Part shown: piece after piece, positions 28,515 to 36,866 of the stretch | Layout of the letters: every line of letters starts with the position of its first letter | Numbering within the stretch: position 1 is the first letter of the stretch | Source of the DNA: Hydrogenophaga sp. NFH-34 | GTDB taxonomy: Bacteria > Pseudomonadota > Gammaproteobacteria > Burkholderiales > Burkholderiaceae_C | NCBI RefSeq assembly: GCF_021401345.1 | Contig: NZ_JACBGE010000015.1 | Location: forward strand, 78,249 to 142,248 | Direction: 5' to 3' | Length of the DNA: 64,000 bases | Made by a program: the position numbers and the translations under genes | The notes under the pieces: model-generated | Seen by the model: the letters and a program-made list of their open reading frames with translations, nothing else | The model's database searches: none | Told to the model about the DNA's origin: nothing

Positions 28515-29164
28515 TGGCCACCGCCACGCTGCCCGAGGTCGGCGCCGATGCTCCCTTGTACTGGCAGGAGGCCTGCCGCCATCTGATGAAGCGCGACCGG
28601 GTGATGAAAAAACTCATCCCCCAATACCCGGGCGCCTGCCTCCAGTCGCGTGGTGATGCGTTCATCACCCTGGCGCGCAGCATCGTGGGCCAGCAGATTT
28701 CGGTGAAGGCCGCCCAGTCGGTGTGGGACCGGTTCGAGAAGCTGCCACGCAAGCTGACGCCGGCTCACGTACTCAAGCTCAAGGTCGACGACATGCGCGC
28801 GGCCGGCCTCTCGGCGCGCAAGGTGGAGTATCTGGTCGACCTGGCGCTGCACTTTGCCAACAACCAGGTGCACGTGGCCGACTGGGCCAGCATGGACGAT
28901 GAGGCCATCGTGGCCGAGCTGGTGGCGATCCGCGGCATCGGCCGATGGACGGCCGAAATGTTCCTGATCTTCCATCTCATGCGGCCGAATGTGCTGCCGC
29001 TGGACGACATCGGTCTGCAGAACGGCATCAGCCGGTGCTACTTTTCGGGCGAGCCGGTCAGCCGCTCGGAGATTCGCGAGGTCGCCGGCTCCTGGGCGCC
29101 GTTCTGCAGCGTCGCCACTTGGTATATTTGGCGCTCGCTGGACCCGTTGCCGGTGAGTTACTGA
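28514..29164 (+). CDS. DNA-3-methyladenine glycosylase II family (AlkA-like, HhH-GPD)
   Basis: 216-residue helix-hairpin-helix base-excision glycosylase. The segment ARSIVGQQISVKAAQSVWDRF opens the domain; the HhH with catalytic Asp follows as VAIRGIGRWTAEMFLIFHLMRPNVLPLDDIGLQNG, the Asp being in LPLDDIG. It removes alkylated bases such as 3-methyladenine. It lacks the AlkA N-terminal domain and is the short form common in Betaproteobacteria. The ATG overlaps the cysS stop by one base (TGATG), and a terminator lies directly behind it. Confidence 0.92.
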   Translation: MATATLPEVGADAPLYWQEACRHLMKRDRVMKKLIPQYPGACLQSRGDAFITLARSIVGQQISVKAAQSVWDRFEKLPRKLTPAHVLKLKVDDMRAAGLSARKVEYLVDLALHFANNQVHVADWASMDDEAIVAELVAIRGIGRWTAEMFLIFHLMRPNVLPLDDIGLQNGISRCYFSGEPVSRSEIREVAGSWAPFCSVATWYIWRSLDPLPVSY

Positions 29165-29186
29165 GGCCCGATCGGGCTTCTTTTTT
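29164..29186 (+). terminator. Rho-independent terminator after cysS-glycosylase
   Basis: Palindromic GCCCGATCGGGC (29166-29177), extended by an A-T and a G-U pair, followed by TTCTTTTTT. It overlaps the stop codon of the glycosylase gene and separates this pair from accA. Confidence 0.85.
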
Positions 29187-29229
29187 GCATCCCGGACGCC
29201 GTTCAAGCTAAGACCAAAGGAGTTTCACC

Positions 29230-30216
29230 TTGGCCAAAAGAACCTTTCTCGACTTCGAGCAGCCCATTGCCGAACTCGAGGGCAAGATCGAAGAGCTGCG
29301 CTACGTGCAGACCGAATCGGCTGTCGACATCTCGGCCGAAATCGAACAGCTGTCGGGCAAGAGCCTGCAGCTGACCAAGGACATCTACAGCAGCCTCACG
29401 CCCTGGCAGATCACCAAGATTGCCCGGCACCCGGACCGCCCCTACACGCTGGACTACGTGCGCGACTGTTTCACGCATTTCCAGGAACTGCACGGTGATC
29501 GCCATTTCGCCGACGACCTCGCCATCGTCGGGGGGCTGGCCCGTTTCAACGGGCAGCCCTGCATGGTCATCGGCCACCAGAAGGGGCGCGACACCAAGGA
29601 GCGCACCGCGCGCAACTTCGGCATGACCAAGCCCGAGGGCTACCGCAAGGCGCTGCGCCTGATGAAGCTGGCTGAAAAGTTCAAGCTGCCGGTGTTCACC
29701 TTCGTGGACACGCCGGGCGCCTACCCGGGTATCGACGCCGAGGAGCGTGGCCAGTCCGAAGCCATTGGCCGCAACATCTTCGAGATGGCGCAGCTGGAAG
29801 TGCCCGTCATCTCCACCATCATCGGTGAAGGCGGCTCTGGCGGCGCGCTGGCCATCGCCGTGGCCGATCAGGTGTTGATGCTGCAGTACTCCGTCTATTC
29901 GGTCATCAGCCCGGAAGGGTGTGCTTCCATTCTCTGGAAGACCAGCGACCGCGCCAGCGACGCTGCCGAAGCCCTGGGCATCACCGCGCACCGACTCAAG
30001 GCGCTGGGCCTGGTCGACAAGATCGTGAGCGAGCCCGTGGGCGGCGCGCACCGCGACCACAAGCAGATGGCTGCCTTCCTCAAGCGCGCGCTGGGCGACG
30101 CCTGGCGCCAGGTGGCGGACCTCAAGGTCAAAGAGCTGCTTGATCGGCGCTACCAGCGCATCGACAGCTACGGCCGCTTCACCGACACCAAGGCCGACAC
30201 CAAAGACAAGCGCTGA
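29230..30216 (+). CDS. accA: Acetyl-CoA carboxylase carboxyltransferase subunit alpha
   Basis: 328-residue AccA: with AccD transfers the carboxyl group from carboxybiotin to acetyl-CoA, the committed step of fatty acid synthesis. Typical blocks: [19 protein letters not shown] at the N-terminus, [34 protein letters not shown] and [20 protein letters not shown] with the oxyanion-hole glycines. The start codon is TTG at 29230, preceded by AAGGAG at good distance and giving MAKRTFLDF. accA is commonly followed by tilS in Betaproteobacteria, as here. Confidence 0.97.
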   Translation: MAKRTFLDFEQPIAELEGKIEELRYVQTESAVDISAEIEQLSGKSLQLTKDIYSSLTPWQITKIARHPDRPYTLDYVRDCFTHFQELHGDRHFADDLAIVGGLARFNGQPCMVIGHQKGRDTKERTARNFGMTKPEGYRKALRLMKLAEKFKLPVFTFVDTPGAYPGIDAEERGQSEAIGRNIFEMAQLEVPVISTIIGEGGSGGALAIAVADQVLMLQYSVYSVISPEGCASILWKTSDRASDAAEALGITAHRLKALGLVDKIVSEPVGGAHRDHKQMAAFLKRALGDAWRQVADLKVKELLDRRYQRIDSYGRFTDTKADTKDKR

Positions 30217-30231
30217 GGCGCTGTCGCCACC

Positions 30232-31227
30232 GTGGCACCTGTGGCCAACAGCGCGCCAGGCGACGCATCTTCTCCTGGCGCGGCGGCACTCGTAGCGTGG
30301 GGCGCTCGATGGTTGCCCGATCCGCTGGCTGCGCCGGTGGCCGTGGCTTTCAGTGCCGGGGCGGACTCCACCGCGCTGTTGCTGGCGGCGCACACCCTCT
30401 GGCCGGGGCAGGTCTTGGCACTGCACGTGCACCATGGCCTGCAAGCCGCTGCCGACGACTTTGAAGCGATGGCCCTTCTCACAGGTCGGGCCTTGGGCAT
30501 CCCGGTGCACGTCTGCCGGCTGGATGCGCGCGCGCAGCCCGGCCAAAGCCCTGAGGACGCGGCGCGTCAATACCGCTACCGCGCGCTGGCCGACATGGCC
30601 CGGCAGCGCGGTGCCGGCTGTGTGTTGCTGGGCCAGCATGCCGACGACCAGGCCGAGACCCTGATGCTGGCGCTGGCGCGGGGAGCCGGTCTGCCGGGAT
30701 TGGCCGGGATGCCCGAACGCTTCGAGCGCCATGGGGTGGTGTTTGGCCGCCCCTGGCTGGGCGTGTCGTCGGCCAGCTTGCGCGCTTGGCTGGTGGCGCG
30801 GAGGCAGGCGTTTGCCGATGATCCGAGCAACGCCGATCCGCGCTTCACGCGCAACCGCATCCGGGCGCATCTGCTGCCGGCCTGGGCACAGGACTTTCCC
30901 GCCTGGCGCGAGACCTTGGCGCGCAGCATGCGCCACATCGCGCAGGCCCAGGGGCTGTTGGACGAGCTTGCTGCCGAGGACCTGCAGGGCACGGGTGTGC
31001 CGCCCGCCATCGGGGCGCTGCAAGCCCTCTCGCGTCCGCGCCAGGCCAACCTGCTGCGGCACTGGTTGCGGCGGCACGAGGCGGTGGCGCCGAGCGAGGT
31101 CCAGTTGGACGCGCTGCTGTTGCAGATCGATGCCTGCCGCACGCGCGGCCACCGCATCCACCTCAAGGTGGCCGACGGTCAGGTGCAGCGCGACGGCGAT
31201 CGGCTGCGTTTCGACCGGTCGGTATAA
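30232..31227 (+). CDS. tilS: tRNA(Ile)-lysidine synthase
   Basis: 331-residue TilS: converts C34 of tRNA-Ile(CAU) to lysidine so that it reads AUA. The ATP-pyrophosphatase P-loop is present as AFSAGADSTALL (family SGGxDS, here SAGADS), followed by HHGL, LLGQHADDQAETL and the RNA-binding FVADDPSN-like FADDPSNADPRFTRNRIR. It lacks most of the C-terminal domain of the longer E. coli protein. The start is GTG at 30232, 15 bp after accA. A perfect -10 box for lysC overlaps its last codons. Confidence 0.94.
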   Translation: MAPVANSAPGDASSPGAAALVAWGARWLPDPLAAPVAVAFSAGADSTALLLAAHTLWPGQVLALHVHHGLQAAADDFEAMALLTGRALGIPVHVCRLDARAQPGQSPEDAARQYRYRALADMARQRGAGCVLLGQHADDQAETLMLALARGAGLPGLAGMPERFERHGVVFGRPWLGVSSASLRAWLVARRQAFADDPSNADPRFTRNRIRAHLLPAWAQDFPAWRETLARSMRHIAQAQGLLDELAAEDLQGTGVPPAIGALQALSRPRQANLLRHWLRRHEAVAPSEVQLDALLLQIDACRTRGHRIHLKVADGQVQRDGDRLRFDRSV

Positions 31228-31228
31228 T
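31223..31228 (+). promoter_or_regulatory. -10 element of the probable lysC promoter
   Basis: Perfect TATAAT overlapping the tilS stop codon, about 158 bp upstream of the lysC ATG. The matching -35 is weak (TCGGCT around 31200), so an activator or extended contacts may be needed. The 31229-31385 leader has no coding features. Confidence 0.55.
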
Positions 31229-31385
31229 CCCAAGGTTTTGCCTCTCGCTGTTTGCCGGAGTTCGCCCGGTGTTTTGGCGGGGCTTTGCGGTTCTTCCCGG
31301 CGATTTCCGGGGCGTCCGGCACCGGGCCCGGTGCGCGGGCCTCGGGGGATGTGTCGGACATCCTCTCCCAACCTGTTCCTTCCCG

Positions 31386-32666
31386 ATGGCATTGATAGTT
31401 CACAAGTACGGCGGCACCTCCATGGGGTCGACCGAGCGCATCCGCAATGTGGCCCGGCGCGTGGCCAAGTGGCACAAGGCCGGTCACCAGATGGTCGTGG
31501 TGCCCAGCGCCATGAGCGGCGAGACCAACCGCCTGCTGGCCCTGGCCAAGGAAGTGGCCCCGGAAAAGCCGGGCAAGGCCTATGGGCGTGAACTCGACAT
31601 GCTGGCCGCCACGGGCGAGCAGGCATCGTCGGCGCTGCTGGCGATCGCGCTGCAGGCCGAAGGCATTGAGGCGGTGAGCTACGCGGGCTGGCAGGTGGCC
31701 ATCAAGACCAACGACGCTTACACCAAGGCCCGCATCGAGTCGATCGAAGATGCGCGCGTGCGCGCTGACCTGGCTGCGGGCAAGGTGGTCATCGTCACCG
31801 GCTTCCAGGGCGTGGATCCTGACGGCAACATCACCACGCTGGGCCGCGGCGGCAGCGATACGTCTGCCGTGGCCGTGGCCGCAGCGATGAAGGCGGCCGA
31901 ATGCCTGATCTATACCGATGTGGACGGCGTCTACACGACCGATCCGCGCGTGGTGCCGGAAGCGCGTCGTCTGGAGCGTGTCAGCTTCGAGGAAATGCTG
32001 GAGATGGCCAGCATGGGCTCCAAGGTGCTGCAGATCCGCTCGGTGGAGTTTGCGGGCAAGTACAAGGTGCCTCTGCGCGTGCTGTCCAGCTTCACGCCCT
32101 GGGACATCGACCTGAACGAAGAAGCCAGCTCTGGCACCCTGATCACTTTCGAGGAAGACGAAGATATGGAACGAGCCGTTGTTTCCGGCATTGCCTTCAA
32201 CCGTGACGAAGCCAAGGTGTCCGTGCTGGGCGTGCCCGACAAGCCGGGCATTGCCTACCAGATCCTGGGTGCGGTCGCCGGGGGCAACATCGAGGTCGAC
32301 GTGATCATCCAGAACCTGAGCAAGGACGGCAAGACCGACTTCTCGTTCACGGTGAACCGCAACGATTACCAGAAGACGCTGGACCTGCTCAAGACCCAGG
32401 TGGTGCCGTCGCTGGGCGCCGCCGACGTGGTGGGCGACACGCGCATCTGCAAGGTCTCCATCGTCGGTATCGGCATGCGCAGCCATGTGGGCGTGGCCAG
32501 CCGCATGTTCAAGTGCCTGAGCGACGAGGGCATCAACATCCAGATGATCTCCACCTCCGAAATCAAGACCTCGGTGGTGATCGACGAGAAGTACATGGAG
32601 CTGGCCGTGCGCGCCCTGCACCGCGAGTTCGATCTGGACAAGACCATCGACACCATCGCCGAGTAA
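31386..32666 (+). CDS. lysC: Aspartate kinase
   Basis: 426-residue monofunctional aspartokinase: phosphorylates aspartate, entry to lysine, threonine and methionine synthesis. It opens with IVHKYGGTSMGS, then FQGVDPDGNITTLGRGGSDTSA and YTDVDGVYTTDPRVV of the kinase domain (about 1-240). Two ACT domains follow (about 265-335 and 345-420), of the kind that bind lysine and/or threonine for feedback inhibition. The ATG at 31386 gives the standard start. It is followed by tRNA-Ser; small hairpins between them (32676-32710) lack a clear T-run. Confidence 0.96.
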   Translation: MALIVHKYGGTSMGSTERIRNVARRVAKWHKAGHQMVVVPSAMSGETNRLLALAKEVAPEKPGKAYGRELDMLAATGEQASSALLAIALQAEGIEAVSYAGWQVAIKTNDAYTKARIESIEDARVRADLAAGKVVIVTGFQGVDPDGNITTLGRGGSDTSAVAVAAAMKAAECLIYTDVDGVYTTDPRVVPEARRLERVSFEEMLEMASMGSKVLQIRSVEFAGKYKVPLRVLSSFTPWDIDLNEEASSGTLITFEEDEDMERAVVSGIAFNRDEAKVSVLGVPDKPGIAYQILGAVAGGNIEVDVIIQNLSKDGKTDFSFTVNRNDYQKTLDLLKTQVVPSLGAADVVGDTRICKVSIVGIGMRSHVGVASRMFKCLSDEGINIQMISTSEIKTSVVIDEKYMELAVRALHREFDLDKTIDTIAE

Positions 32667-32737
32667 AAGGGAAACGTGCCGCAGACAGCCGGCACTTCGC
32701 AGAAAGTGCCTTCAGTTGAGGCATAATATGTGGCTCC

Positions 32738-32830
32738 GGAGCGATGACCGAGTGGCCGAAGGTGCTCCCCTGCTAAGGGAGTATGGGGTGTAGAGCCTCA
32801 TCGAGGGTTCGAATCCCTCTCGCTCCGCCA
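32738..32830 (+). tRNA. tRNA-Ser (anticodon GCU)
   Basis: 93-nt tRNA gene with encoded CCA. Acceptor stem GGAGCGA/TCGCTCC, D-arm after TGACCGAGTGG, anticodon stem CTCCC/GGGAG with loop CTGCTAA (anticodon GCT at 32772-32774), the long variable arm expected of serine tRNAs, and T-arm GAGGGTTCGAATCCCTC. CATAAT at 32722-32727 is a plausible -10 box just upstream. It decodes AGC/AGU. No integrase or attachment-site duplication is seen next to it. Confidence 0.98.
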
Positions 32831-32834
32831 TACA

Positions 32835-32866
32835 AAAAGCCCAAGTGAATCCACTTGGGCTTTTTT
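32835..32866 (+). terminator. Rho-independent terminator after tRNA-Ser
   Basis: Strong stem AAAAAGCCCAAGTG paired with CACTTGGGCTTTTT around a 4-nt loop (AATC), T-run on the right side and A-run on the left, 4 bp after the CCA of the tRNA. It could work in both directions. Confidence 0.95.
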
Positions 32867-32894
32867 CTTGGCGCATATCCACCGGGAGCAAGGC

Positions 32895-33116
32895 ATGAAC
32901 AGGTGTGTGGGATGGGGCATGGCGATGGCGGCTGCCTGGGCCCTGGCCGGATGCGGCATGGAGGCCGCCGGCAGCGCGGCCACCGCAGCCGCTCTCAAGC
33001 AGCAGGAACTGGAGCAAGGCAAGGCCACGCAGAAGGTGGTCGAGCAGCAGTTGCAGGACGCGTTGCAGCAAGGCACCGACCGGTTGCAGAAGCTGGATCA
33101 GGAAGCCGGGCAGTGA
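32895..33116 (+). CDS. Small predicted lipoprotein
   Basis: 73 residues. The signal peptide MNRCVGWGMAMAAAWALAGC ends in a lipobox (ALAGC), so the mature protein starts with the lipidated Cys at residue 20, followed by a Gly/Ala spacer and a Gln/Lys/Leu-rich helical stretch (KQQELEQGKATQKVVEQQ ... RLQKLDQEAG) likely to be a coiled coil. The residue after Cys is Gly, not Asp, so it probably goes to the outer membrane. Function unknown. It lies between the tRNA terminator and the EamA gene and resembles small lipoproteins that brace the envelope only in general form. Confidence 0.75.
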   Translation: MNRCVGWGMAMAAAWALAGCGMEAAGSAATAAALKQQELEQGKATQKVVEQQLQDALQQGTDRLQKLDQEAGQ

Positions 33117-33203
33117 CTGCGCAGGGCTGATTCCCGGTCAGCACCGCGGACTGTAGCCCGAGCGACCGCCTGGCCACCCAGCGCGCGGTGACAATCGCCC
33201 CCC

Positions 33204-34109
33204 ATGGCTTCTCCTGCTCGCTCGATTTCTGCCGCCGCGTTCGCCACCTTGTTGCTCATCGCCCTGATGATGGGCGCCAACCACGTGGCGGCCCGTCTGG
33301 CGTTCAACGATGGCGTCAATGTGGCGACGGCGGTGCTGTTTCGCAGCACGGTGACCGCCGTGGTGGTGCTGGCCGTGGTGGTCGGCTATCGACTCCCGTG
33401 GCGGACCGATGCGCGGCAGCGCCGTGCGCTGCTGATCGTGGGCGGGCTGATCGGCGCTCAGAGCCTTTGCCTGTATTCCGCCGTGGCCCGCCTGCCGGTG
33501 GCGCTGGCCTTGCTGGCTTTCAATTCCTACCCCTTGTGGACCGCCTTGTGGGCGCGCGTGGTGTACGGCGAGCGGCCGGACCGTCGCGTCCTGATGGCCA
33601 TGCCCGTGCTGCTGCTGGGTCTGGCGCTGGCGCTGGATGTGTCCGGTGCGGCTTCTGGGCTGGGCGCTGCCGACCACTGGGGGCGCATCGGCGCGGGTGT
33701 GGCGTTCGCGCTGACCGCGGCGGCGAGCTTCGGCCTCGCGCTGGTGATCATCCAGCACGGCACGGCCGGGGTGGATGGGCGGGTGCGCACCGCAGCCACC
33801 ATGGCGCTGGTGGCGCTCATGGCGCTGGTCGGGGTGATGGCGCAGGGCGGGCCCGCGCTGCCGGCATCGGCCGTGGGCTGGTGGGGACTGGCGGGGTTGA
33901 CGGTGCTCTACGGCACGGCCTTCACGATCATGTTCACCGTGTTGCCCCGGCTGGGTGTGGTGGGCAACTCGGCGATCATGAATGTGGAGCCCATCTTTGC
34001 GCTGGTGCTGGCCTGGGCCGTGCTGGGGCAGACCATCGCGGCGGTGCAGGTCGCTGGCGGGCTGATCGTGGTCGCCGCGGTGATGTGGCTGGGGCTGCGG
34101 CGCGCCTGA
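33204..34109 (+). CDS. EamA-family (DMT) transporter
   Basis: 301 residues, ten predicted transmembrane segments in two EamA repeats (about 10-140 and 155-300). The first shows GANHVAARLAFNDGV and LYSAVARLPVALALLAFNSYPLWTALWARVVYGE, the second PRLGVVGNSAIMNVEPIFALVLAWAVLGQTI. Such proteins export or import amino acids, nucleobases or other small metabolites; the substrate cannot be predicted. It converges on hslR, with 7 bp between the stop codons. Confidence 0.9.
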   Translation: MASPARSISAAAFATLLLIALMMGANHVAARLAFNDGVNVATAVLFRSTVTAVVVLAVVVGYRLPWRTDARQRRALLIVGGLIGAQSLCLYSAVARLPVALALLAFNSYPLWTALWARVVYGERPDRRVLMAMPVLLLGLALALDVSGAASGLGAADHWGRIGAGVAFALTAAASFGLALVIIQHGTAGVDGRVRTAATMALVALMALVGVMAQGGPALPASAVGWWGLAGLTVLYGTAFTIMFTVLPRLGVVGNSAIMNVEPIFALVLAWAVLGQTIAAVQVAGGLIVVAAVMWLGLRRA

Positions 34110-34116
34110 ACGGCGC

Positions 34117-34569
34117 TCAGGCGTCGCCGTCGATCGAGGCGCTCCAGCGGTCGTTCCAGTCGGTGCGGCCGCGCAGGGTGTCGATGTCGCGCCGGTCGCG
34201 TTTGGTGGGGCGCCCCTGCGTTTGCGCCAGGGCCGGTTCGGGGGCGAGCCGGCGGCGTTCGGCCGCCGCTTCGCGTGCCAGGCGCGAAGCTTCCGTTTCT
34301 TCGTACAGCAGGGCCGCAACCGGTGCCGGCCCACGCGTGGTGCTCACCGCCCTGACGATGACGGTGCGTACCACGGTGCCGATGCGCACCTCCACCGTGT
34401 CGCCGGCGCGCACTTCACGCGCAGGCTTGGCGATCTGTTCGTTCACGCGCACACGGCCCTTGTCGATTTCGTCGCAGGCCAGGCTGCGGGTCTTGTAGAA
34501 GCGGGCGGCCCAGAGCCATTTGTCCAGGCGCAGGCGGGCTGAGTCGGGTGCGGTGGTGGGTGGGTTCAT
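34117..34569 (-). CDS. hslR: S4-domain RNA-binding heat shock protein (Hsp15)
   Basis: 150 residues. An N-terminal S4 domain (residues 13-75: RLDKWLWAARFYKTRSLACDEIDKGRVRVN) is followed by a basic tail rich in Arg (RRLAPEP ... GRPTKRDRRDIDTLRG), the Hsp15 architecture. Hsp15 binds free 50S subunits carrying nascent chains and helps recycle them. It starts 19 bp after the sensor-kinase gene stops, on the same strand, so it could be read through from the tct regulator transcript. Confidence 0.92.
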   Translation of the reverse strand: MNPPTTAPDSARLRLDKWLWAARFYKTRSLACDEIDKGRVRVNEQIAKPAREVRAGDTVEVRIGTVVRTVIVRAVSTTRGPAPVAALLYEETEASRLAREAAAERRRLAPEPALAQTQGRPTKRDRRDIDTLRGRTDWNDRWSASIDGDA

Positions 34570-34588
34570 GCGCGCAAGGGCAGTGGGG

Positions 34589-36034
34589 TCAGACGGATAT
34601 TGCCACGGAGCGGGGCAGGCGCACGACGGCGTCCAGGCCCTGCACCTGGCCGCGCTGCGTGCGGTTGATCAGCTCGATGCTGCCGTGCAGCGACTGCACG
34701 ATGCCCTGGCAGATGGCGAGCCCCAACCCCGAGCCCGCTTCGCCCGGGCGTGGGCTGGCGCCGGTGGCGAAGGGCTGGAACAGCCGCTCGCGCTGGGCAT
34801 CGGCGATGCCCGGGCCATCGTCGCTGATGGTCAGTGCCACGGTGTGCGGATCGCTCACCAGGTGCACGCCCAGCCGTGCGCCCGGCGGTGACTGCTTGAT
34901 GGCGTTGTGCAGCAGGTTGCGGGTGAGTTCGCGCAGCGCCCATTCGTGCGAGCGCACGGGTGCGGGCGCCGTCGCCGTGAGCGAAAAGTCCAGCCCCTGA
35001 TTGGCCACCAGCGGGGCCAGATCCAGGGCCACCTGGCGCACGGTTTCGGCCCAGTCGGTGTCGGGCACCTCGTCGCGTTGCTGGCGCAGCTGTTCCACCT
35101 TGGCCAGGGCCAGCATCTGGTTGGCCAGTTCGGTGGCGCGGTCGACGGTGTGGGCGATTTCTTCCAGGGCCTGCGGCGCGGGCAGGTCGCCGCGCCGGGC
35201 CGATTGCACCTGGGCTTTGAGCACGGCCAGCGGCGTGCGCAGCTGGTGCGAGGTGTCGCGCACAAAGCGCTTCTGGTGGTCCAGCAACTGGGACAGCCGC
35301 TCCATGTGCTGGTTGGTCGCCGCCAGCAGGGGGTGCAGCTCGCGCGGGGCGTCTTCCAGCGGCAGGGGCGAGAGGTCGTTGTCGCTGCGCGCGGCCAGCG
35401 CGTGGCTGAGCTGCCGCACGGGCCGGGTGGCGCGCTGCACGACGAAGACCACCACCATGGCGATCACCAGCACCAGCACGGCTTGCCGTCCCAGGGTGTC
35501 GACCAGGATCTGGCGCGCGAGTGTCTCGCGCAGCTCCAGGGTCTCCGCCACCTGGATGGTGGCCATGCCGTGGCCCGCCGCACCGGCCACGGGCTGCAGC
35601 AGCACGGCCATGCGCACGGGGGTGTCGCGGTAGCGCGTGTCGTAGAAGTGGACCAGCGCCGCGTAGATGTTCTGGTCGGGCAGGTTGGCCCGGGGTGGTG
35701 GCAGGTCGGCGAAGCCGGAAACCATTTCGCCGGCAAAGCCGTTGACGCGGTAGTACAGGCGGCTGCGGTTGTCGGCCTCGAAGGCTTCCAGGGCCGAATA
35801 CGCCACCGAAGCCTGCAACTGCGGGCCTTGCTCGGATGGGCTGACCTCCAGGTCTTCGCCAAGCGATTTGGCGGTGGCCAGCAACGTGCGGTCGTAGGCG
35901 GTGTTGGCCGCAGCCTGGGCCTGGCGGTAGAGCACCACGGTGTTGAGCACCAGGAAGCCGAACACCGGCAGCAGGATGCCCAGCAGCAGCGTGCGCCGCA
36001 GCGACCGGGGTGTGCGGGGCCGGGCGGAGATCAC
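34589..36034 (-). CDS. tctE: TctE-like sensor histidine kinase
   Basis: 481-residue inner-membrane kinase. TM1 at about 15-37, a periplasmic sensor region to about 180, TM2 around 185-205, a HAMP-like linker (RATRPVRQLSHALAARSDND), a HisKA domain with phosphoacceptor in DTSHQLRTPLAVLK, and a HATPase domain with the N box NLLHNAIKQSP, DDGPGIA and GSGLGLAI. Divergence from a tctCBA operon indicates that it senses tricarboxylates or another carboxylate. Its ATG overlaps the regulator stop by 4 bp. Confidence 0.93.
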   Translation of the reverse strand: MISARPRTPRSLRRTLLLGILLPVFGFLVLNTVVLYRQAQAAANTAYDRTLLATAKSLGEDLEVSPSEQGPQLQASVAYSALEAFEADNRSRLYYRVNGFAGEMVSGFADLPPPRANLPDQNIYAALVHFYDTRYRDTPVRMAVLLQPVAGAAGHGMATIQVAETLELRETLARQILVDTLGRQAVLVLVIAMVVVFVVQRATRPVRQLSHALAARSDNDLSPLPLEDAPRELHPLLAATNQHMERLSQLLDHQKRFVRDTSHQLRTPLAVLKAQVQSARRGDLPAPQALEEIAHTVDRATELANQMLALAKVEQLRQQRDEVPDTDWAETVRQVALDLAPLVANQGLDFSLTATAPAPVRSHEWALRELTRNLLHNAIKQSPPGARLGVHLVSDPHTVALTISDDGPGIADAQRERLFQPFATGASPRPGEAGSGLGLAICQGIVQSLHGSIELINRTQRGQVQGLDAVVRLPRSVAISV

Positions 36035-36720
36035 GGGGACGCCCGCAGCAGGTAGCCCAGGCCCCGCAGCGTGACCAGTTGCGCGCCGGTGTGGGCGATC
36101 TTCTTGCGCAGCCGGTAGGCCACCACCTCGATGGCTTCGGGCAGGGCCTGGCTTTCACCGGGGAAAACCAGTTCGAACAGGCGCTCTTTCGCGATGGCCT
36201 GACCCGGGCGTGCCAGCACGGCGCGCAGCAGGGCCAGTTCGCGCGGGGCCAGTTCCATGGGCTGGCCGTCGTGGTAGACGGCACCGCTGTCCCGGTCGAT
36301 CTGCATGCCGCACCAGGCGGCCTGTGGCAGGGCCGGTGCCTGTGCCGCGTCGGCCGTGGGCGTGGCACGGCGCACCAGGGCGCGCACGCGGGCTTCGAGT
36401 TCGTCGAGGTCGAACGGCTTGGGCAGGTAGTCGTCGGCACCGGTGTTCAGGCCGATGATGCGGTCGCCGACGGTGCCGCGCGCGGTGAGGATGATCACTG
36501 GCGTGCGCAGGCCGGCGGCGCGCGCGTCGCCGAGCACCTGCAGGCCGTCGCGGCCGGGAAGACTCAGGTCCAGCAGCACCGCATCGGGCTGGCAGGCCTG
36601 CCACTGGGCCAGGGCCTGCTGCCCGTCGCTGCAGGTTTGCACCTGCATGCCGCGGCGCTCCAGCGTGCGCTGCAGGGTGGTGCGCATTGCCAGGTTGTCT
36701 TCGATCAGGAGCAGCTTCAT
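36031..36720 (-). CDS. tctD: TctD-like OmpR-family response regulator
   Basis: 229 residues: receiver domain (1-115) beginning MKLLLIEDNLAMR with the phospho-Asp in AVLLDLSLPGRDG and the Lys in DDYLPKPFDLDELEARV, then a winged-helix DNA-binding domain (about 130-225). It is transcribed away from tctC; the 146-bp gap between them holds GACAG direct repeats suited to this family. It probably activates tctCBA when its kinase senses substrate. Confidence 0.94.
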   Translation of the reverse strand: MKLLLIEDNLAMRTTLQRTLERRGMQVQTCSDGQQALAQWQACQPDAVLLDLSLPGRDGLQVLGDARAAGLRTPVIILTARGTVGDRIIGLNTGADDYLPKPFDLDELEARVRALVRRATPTADAAQAPALPQAAWCGMQIDRDSGAVYHDGQPMELAPRELALLRAVLARPGQAIAKERLFELVFPGESQALPEAIEVVAYRLRKKIAHTGAQLVTLRGLGYLLRASP

Positions 36721-36783
36721 CCGGGGGCGATTATGGGGACGCCTTCCGGGGTTTCCGGGATCAGGGTTTGTCCTAGGGCGATC

Positions 36784-36825
36784 GACAGCCGATTGACAGC
36801 GGCCGACAGGAACATCGCGCCTGTC
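36784..36825. promoter_or_regulatory. Candidate TctD operator: GACAG direct repeats
   Basis: GACAG occurs at 36784, 36795 and 36805, spaced 11 and 10 bp, one helical turn, with an inverted CTGTC at 36821. OmpR-family regulators bind tandem half-sites with this periodicity. The array lies between the divergent tctD (ATG at 36720) and tctC (ATG at 36867) and is the only repeated motif in the gap. Confidence 0.55.
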
Positions 36826-36866
36826 AGTTCGCCGTGCCGTTTCGGCCCACACCAAGGAGACTCCCC

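Noticed and set aside
32676..32712. Terminator between lysC and tRNA-Ser
   Set aside because: Two short stems exist, but neither is followed by a T-run.
32738..32830. tRNA-Ser as an integration hotspot
   Set aside because: Downstream genes are ordinary chromosomal genes, with no integrase and no repeated tRNA 3' end within the window.
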